From Cymodocea nodosa (Eukaryota; Streptophyta; Magnoliopsida; Alismatales; Cymodoceaceae): a stretch of DNA of 64,000 bases. The notes under the pieces are model-generated. The model searched no databases and was not told where the DNA came from. It saw only the letters and a list, made by a program, of their open reading frames with translations. Positions 58,490 through 64,000 of the stretch are shown piece by piece; positions within the stretch are counted from its first letter, which is position 1; every line of letters begins with the position of its first letter. The position numbers were made by a program, and so were the translations under genes. The DNA is taken from contig CM072341.1 of the NCBI GenBank assembly GCA_036874045.1, positions 14,768,501-14,832,500 on the forward strand. The letters are read 5' to 3'.

Positions 58490-60050
58490 GTTACTGATCA
58501 AAAGTTGTCAAATATAACACCTAATTAACTAACTATAGATAGCCACATAAAATTTTTGTTATCTTGAAGTTCAAAAAAATATCCATCCACGTAATGGAAA
58601 TAAATTAAATTCAAGTTAAGATTCTTTGTTCAAAAGTTGCCCAAACTAAGCATTGATCCAGGATATGAATGACCAACGACTCGACAATTAGTTTATCAAT
58701 CAAAAACTGGCCATAAAATATATGATTTTTGTTAGTAACCAAAAATCCAACAATTGCTCTCTGGGAAACAAGTCGTGCCTTGGTGTTTATTGCAAAATCC
58801 ATACATGTTTTGATGAAAGTTCCACTCAATTTTGATTCAATTAAAAATAAATCAAACTTAATATTAATTTTAAACTTGTTTAAATAAACAAATTGAGTTT
58901 GAACGCTACTAATTCAGCTTAATTAGCTTGACATGAAGATTCGTTCAGAATTTTTAGTATTATTTTTGAATTTTATAGCATGTATTAATTCTTATGGGTT
59001 CTATAGAAAATATACAACCTCCGTGATGTTTTGATAAATTATCTACTACATTTACCATTTTCAAAATGTACATTTTATTAGGATTTATAAAAGAATTGCA
59101 AGACATTGATAGAAGAATCTTGTACACACCATTTTCCATGATTCTATCTACTTCTTTTCTCAAAAGAATATCTCATCTACGTCTTACACTTACCACGAAT
59201 CATTATGTCTATGAACTTTGTTTAATTTGTTGAGTGGCTCCTATATATTAGGTTTGAAAGGGATATATGTACCCAAATTTAGTTCAGCCAATTAATTAGT
59301 TATAAAAGGAAGAAAGTTTAAACATAAATTTTGACCCATTTAAATAAAAATTCAAAATCGAATAACATTGTTGGTTCACCCTTCTGGCTAGTAGAAACCG
59401 TGGATGGAGAGTGGTGGAGACTTGGATTATTATTACAAAAAAGGGGCGGGTAATTAAAATTGAGGATCCACTTTGACCAATCTACATGGATTAAAAATAA
59501 TAATAATAATAATAATAATAAAGGAGTCAAGGATTATTAGGCGGTCAAATACATTGGTACAGACAGGTAGAGACAAGTTGCTCAAAATGGATTCAATCAA
59601 AATCCACCCATTTTAATTTATTCCTTCCATGCATGCATGGATTCAATCAAAACCAGTGGGAACCATTTTAATCCGAATTCAAACTACATATGTGAAAAGT
59701 AATTGAAGTTAAATATTTTGGATAAGCCACACCAACAAGCAATGTTACGGCTGGTCTTTCCACAGCCCATGGTGTTCAATCTTGACCCCTCGCAGTAAAA
59801 TTCCTGTGGCAGCAAACAAAACAACTAGCCCAGGAGTTGATTATTGACTACGTATCAAGATTTAATTCTATATATGTAAAACCATGTCTGTTCTTTCGTG
59901 ACAGCTGTGTTGTGTTGGTCAGAGGTCGTATTTTTTCCAAAGGACCTCCCCACAACGCCTCTATATATATCACAGATTTCCAACTCCGATGTTGCAAGAA
60001 CAATTGAGGAGTACAAGAGAAAAAGAAGGCGTTTGTTTGCATTGGCGGCG
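58490..60050 (+). promoter_or_regulatory. Upstream region and 5' UTR of expansin-like gene B
   Basis: 58490-58790 and 59690-60050 align with 47205-47884 upstream of gene A. The extra 900 bp between (58790-59690) has no counterpart and may be an insertion. It contains an (AAT)n microsatellite at about 59487-59520. A TATA box (CTATATATAT) lies at about 59960-59970. The shared block CGTGACAGCTGTGTTG is at 59896-59912. Confidence 0.6.
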
Positions 60051-61109
60051 ATGACGAAGCAGTTCGGTTTGTTCTTTTTGCTCTTCGGCGTTCTTTTGTC
60101 CTTGGCTGTTGCCTGCGAAAGGTGCGTTCACAACGCGAAAGCTACCCACACACCCTCCTCTGCTCTCTCAGGTACAGATAAATGTTCAGATCTTACCAGC
60201 TATTTCTTTTGTCCTGTCATCTGTCTCACTTATCGGCTTTGCAGTTGGAGCTTGCGGGTATAAATCCTCGGCCTTCGATTTGAACGGTGGCTACATTGCG
60301 GGAGGGAGCTCCTCGTTGTTCAGAGATGGTGTCGGCTGTGGTTCATGTTTCCAGGTGACGGCCGTAAATAACAACATGACATTAAAATTTCAAAGATACC
60401 ATATATATATATATATATATATATGAAGCTGTAAATTGATACATACGTGAATGGCGTGCAGATTCGATGCAAGAGCGAAGCCTTATGCACAACGGCAGGC
60501 GTCAAGGTTGTCCTGACCGATCATAACATGGACAAAAGGACTGATTTCGTTCTTGCAGAAAAGGCCTTCTCTTCCATGGCCAAGGATGGAAAGGACGAAC
60601 AGCTCCTAAATCATGGCATCGTCGACGTCGAATACAAGAGGTAATACATAGCTAGGTCCTGAATCGACCAAATTAATTAAACGTATGTGAAGAGGTTGAT
60701 CAGCCGTGGACGGTGATGTTGGTGGTGTAGGATTCCGTGTGAGTACAAGAACCACAACCTGTCGTTCCGAGTGGAGGAGCAGAGCAACCCACCCAAGTAC
60801 CTCGCGTTGAAGCCCTTGTACCAGGGAGGTCAGACGGACATCTTGACCTTGGACGTGAGTCCTGTGGGACAGCAGGGCTGGTGGCCCTTGACGAGAAGCT
60901 ACGGTGCGGTGTGGAGCATCAACGAAGCTCCGACGGGGCCATTGGAGTTCCGAATCGCGGTGATCGGAGGGTACGATAAGAGTTGGGTGTGGCCGAAGAA
61001 GTTTCTGCCGAAGGATTGGAAGACCGGGGTCGTCTACGACTCCGGCGTGCAGGTAACAGCCCTCGCTCAGGAATCATGCTCTCCATGCGACACCTCAACC
61101 TGGGAATGA
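60051..61109 (+). CDS. EXLB1: Expansin-like B protein, gene B (262 aa, 4 exons)
   Basis: Exons 60051-60171, 60245-60354, 60462-60640 and 60731-61109 have exactly the same lengths as those of gene A, and the joined frame is again 789 bp without a stop. Introns are 73, 107 and 90 bp with GT-AG borders; intron 2 contains a (TA)n run at about 60402-60424. The product has a signal peptide ending near AVA-CERC, the double-psi barrel with GACGY and GCGSCFQ (Ser where gene A has Ala), and the C-terminal domain with WVWPKKFLP and CSPCD. Differences from gene A concentrate in the linker (PVGQQGWWPLTRSYG against PVGWDDLRSMTREYG) and at surface-like charged positions. Both copies look functional. Predicted secreted cell-wall protein of unresolved activity. 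Confidence 0.93.
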
Positions 61110-61273
61110 GTGACGAGTGATGAGCTTGCTGGTTTCTTTTTCTGCTTATGAAAGGAATTAATAAACATGCATGCATGCATGCATGCATGAGTACCATTTC
61201 ACTATGTTTGGTTTTGGAAATGTGGATTGTAATGTTGTAAGTTTGTGAATTTCTAATCTTGTGGATTTGGAAG

Positions 61274-61279
61274 AATAAA
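61274..61279 (+). terminator. Poly(A) signal of expansin-like gene B
   Basis: AATAAA about 165 bp after the stop codon, in the same context as in gene A. A (GCAT)n run at about 61167-61188 lies in the 3' UTR, expanded relative to the shorter run in gene A. Confidence 0.75.
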
Positions 61280-61289
61280 ATGTTTATTG

Positions 61290-62349
61290 AACTTTGATTT
61301 GTGCTTTCCTTAATGAACTTCTATATGATATTAATTGGAATGAAATGAATATCAAATAATGAGAATTTAAAGGCACTTACAGATAAATATATGTCAAAGA
61401 TGCTCAGCGTAAAAAAAATTTCTCTTTTTCGGTAGTGAGCCGTGAATCGTATCTAGGAAAAGTTCACGAAAAAAGGTTTGACAAACCAACAAAACATATG
61501 GTTTAGAAATCCAAAATTGTCCAAAAACTAAGACAACAACTACTAAGAAAGAGGCGAGAGACTAATCACAAATTTTTTAATTAGCAGCTTCTTCTTTCTC
61601 AACGTTAGTTCTGTCACACCTTCGGATAGGGTCACGACAAACACCGTAGAAATTAAAGAAGCAAAAAAAAAACTTCTTTTTTTATTTTTATAAGGAGATA
61701 CCTGTTAAAAAGTTAAATTTAATAATAAGAGACCAACAAAAATTTAAACATTCATAAAATGAATTGAAGGTAGATAAATCTCAACAGAAAACTTTAGGAG
61801 TGAAACCAATTCATTCGAAAAATCCATGGAAATACCAATATCACTGTTCTTGGTTCACTTTCACATGCACCACGATTATTACATCCACAAAAGAGTTTAC
61901 ATTATACAATCATTCATTTATTTAACATCTAAAAATCCAATGACCTATCAAACAAAGTATTAGTGTGACCTCTCTGCCCTACTTATTGTCCAACTAGATA
62001 GCCTAAAAAAGGATAACTAAAAGAAGTGAACTATATAATGCCTAATAAAGTAATCTATCTGCAACTACAAATAAATAAATGAAAGTAAGAAAAATACTAC
62101 ATATGGAAAGCTATAATCTTAATATGCACAAGGTACTAAATATAATCAATAGTTCATCAATTTAACAAATTAAACAAAAGAAACTAAGCCAACAAGCATA
62201 TCTTTTATTTTCCTATTTTATTTAATTAGTTATGACTACATATTCTCCTCTACAACAAGGTCAAGTATGACTGTATATTTTTCCTTACAGTAAGGTCAAG
62301 TAGACACGTAATATTCCATAATTGAACTTCAAGTACTTTTGAGTTGTAT
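61290..62349. other. LTR-like debris
   Basis: 61610-61640 (GTCACACCTTCGGATAGGGTC) and 61850-62010 resemble inverted parts of plant gypsy LTRs, without ends or coding sequence. The evidence is similarity of style only. Confidence 0.3.
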
Positions 62350-63045
62350 AGGCCAAATATATCTTGCTAATCATGGGCTAATTAAGCTACCATCACTATC
62401 AATTACCGTGATACGTAATAATCAACTTAATAATTACATGATTAACTACGTTAAGCAATAATCGACATTTTAAGCTTCAACACACATATAATCTTCACGA
62501 TATATGATAATCAACAATAAAAATGCATAAATATCTCAACTTGGTAAATAAAAGGAACTGTGAGGATTACTTACTGTAATAGGAATGAAAATCCCCAAAT
62601 TACCCCTCTTTAAAAATAAAAATAAAAATAAAAATTTTGTTTGATTCCACCCATCGATCTCGCCGTTGAGGGAGATGTGTGCTACCGCCTCACGCACTCA
62701 TCGAAAATGCCTCACACGCAAGATCGCACTCGATTCCACTACTGCTCACGCCGTCGCACACTAGAAGCCCATTGCAACTCCACACCGCACGCTCGCTAGC
62801 CGAAGCTGCACTCGCCCACATGCTCGCAACGTTGAACTCACGCGCCTGCTTGTTGGCCGCTGGAGTCGTGCATCCATCCGCTATTAGGGATTTGTGTGTA
62901 GGAAAGCTGCGTGAGCAGGAGGAGGTCCGACACCAATAGCTAACGGTAAAAAAAAAAATCCAAGTCATTTTCGTTTTTTCATAACCATAAAGGAAAATGA
63001 CCAAAATACCCTTCTACCAAAACTTATTTACGTCGAGACATTTAC
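62350..63045. repeat. Repeated segment, copy 1
   Basis: This copy aligns with 63262-63893: TTAATTACATGATTAACTAC, AAGCAATAAT(C/T)GACATTTTAAGCTT, AATGCATAAATA, GGTAAATAAAAGGAA, GATTACTTAC, then a CpG-rich block, then an AAAATACCC block. In this copy the CpG-rich part is 62650-62940. It is probably one of two related LTR-type fragments read on the - strand. Confidence 0.65.
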
Positions 63046-63261
63046 AAGCTCATCACCGCCTCCTTTCAAGAGTGGAGGTTTCATGATCAAGGTGACATTA
63101 ACTTGATGATGCGTCTCCCAAACGGATTACACTTTTGAAAAAGTGTCAGTACTAACACCATATGTCAATTTTCTAACAAAAAATAATACAAACTAATAGC
63201 ATAGGAAAATGTCGAGTTGATATTCTCAAAAAAACGCATTAAAGGTAACAACACTATTACG

Positions 63262-63893
63262 ATATGCAAATTTTGTTAATTATGGGCTAATTAGGCTGCC
63301 ATCGCTATTAATTACCGTGATATGCAATAATCAACTTAATAATTACATGATTAACTACATTAAGCAATAATTGACATTTTAAGCTTTAACGATATTTTTA
63401 TTTTATTTACAATAATTTATAATCAACAATAAAATGCATAAATAAATATCACGTTTTGGTAAATAAAAGGAAAAAAGCGAAGATTACTTACAATAACGCG
63501 GATGAAAATCTTCAAATTACCCTTTTTTTTCTTTTTTTTTGAATCACGCACGACGATCCTTGGATTCGCACCTCCACCCGAGGAAAACTGGAAATCTCCG
63601 AGCCCGCCGAACGCTCGTAGCCCAAGCACCGAACCGTTAGCCGTGCGTACCTGCGGAGCCCCACACACACACCGTACTCGCACCGCGCACGCGTTCGCCG
63701 AAGTCGCCGCACCGTCGAAAACCCACGGAAGCCCAATGCCACGCGCTCGCCTGCCGAGGCCGACGGATTCACGCGAGGAGGAAAAATCGAGTGAGGGATA
63801 ATGGTAAGAAGAAAAACGAGTTCTTTTACCTCCTTTCTTAACCACCTATAAAAAAGCCCAAAATACCCTCCAACTACAAACTATTTACATCGG
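63262..63893. repeat. Repeated segment, copy 2
   Basis: Second copy, about 910 bp downstream of the first. Its CpG-rich block (63541-63790) is even denser in CG dinucleotides, and the open frames on both strands are a by-product. The CpG blocks are similar in place and style but only partly alignable, while the AT-rich flanks align well. Confidence 0.65.
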
Positions 63894-64000
63894 GCCCCGA
63901 CGCATGCATGGCATGGTCAACGCACCATAATTGAAACATCAAAAAGATGTCTTAATCCACAGAATAGCTCCTGAACGACGTGGCTACGTAGGTGGAAAAT

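Noticed and set aside
58960-59163. 67-codon - strand frame starting MRKEVDRIMENG
   Set aside because: It faintly recalls a gypsy RT entry block, but no neighbouring RT motif follows; insufficient to call.
60919-61197. 92-codon - strand frame opposite expansin-like gene B
   Set aside because: Same situation as in gene A; antisense shadow of exon 4 and the GCAT repeat.
63423-63845. 140-codon frame on the - strand and overlapping + strand frames
   Set aside because: CpG-rich repeat block, open in several frames on both strands, with Pro/Arg/Ser bias and no conserved motif.

Overview
The window looks like nuclear DNA of a flowering plant. It is AT-rich and gene-poor. It holds two four-exon genes with GT-AG introns whose products match the plant-only expansin-like B family. 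Most of the rest is old LTR retrotransposon, PIF/Harbinger, hAT-type and possible LINE sequence, several pieces nested inside one another. Nearly every transposon reading frame is broken, which suggests slow turnover of old insertions. I cannot name the species. No organellar, viral or prokaryotic gene cluster is visible.

Layout. 1.4-6.9 kb: a decayed Ty1/copia element on the + strand. 7-16.1 kb: mostly unassigned AT-rich DNA with a diverged duplication, an (AC)n repeat and a small CpG-rich island. 16.1-19.85 kb: a tandem array of units near 145 bp, split by a 2,549-bp solo-LTR-like insertion (TG...CA, 5-bp target duplication ATAGG). 19.85-31.75 kb: a mirrored, head-to-head retroelement structure. 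Its + strand half carries a long unidentified ORF, a gypsy-type gag, a small intact F-box-like ORF and a 1.75-kb 3' LTR; its - strand half is a shrunken copy. 31.75-33.7 kb: LTR-like sequence related to the 16.75-19.3 kb insertion. 33.7-47.15 kb: a Ty3/gypsy chromovirus-type relic, interrupted by a - strand copia element (36,414-46,246), which is itself interrupted by a PIF/Harbinger element (36,933-42,077). 47.2-61.3 kb: a tandem duplication carrying the two expansin-like B genes, both + strand and apparently intact. Between them lie a possible LINE tail, a second PIF/Harbinger element and an hAT-type MITE. 61.3-64 kb: LTR-like debris with a roughly 0.65-kb segment repeated about 0.91 kb apart.

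Only the two expansin-like genes look like functional host genes. They share exon lengths of 121, 110, 179 and 379 bp, intron positions, promoter sequence and the AATAAA context, so they are tandem paralogues.

The least explained part is 16.7-31.7 kb. A hairpin-forming motif (arms close to TAACTCAACGAA / TTCGTTGAGTTA) recurs in several contexts there and brackets the F-box-like ORF. All alignments here were made by eye, so identity levels and unclear boundaries are approximate.
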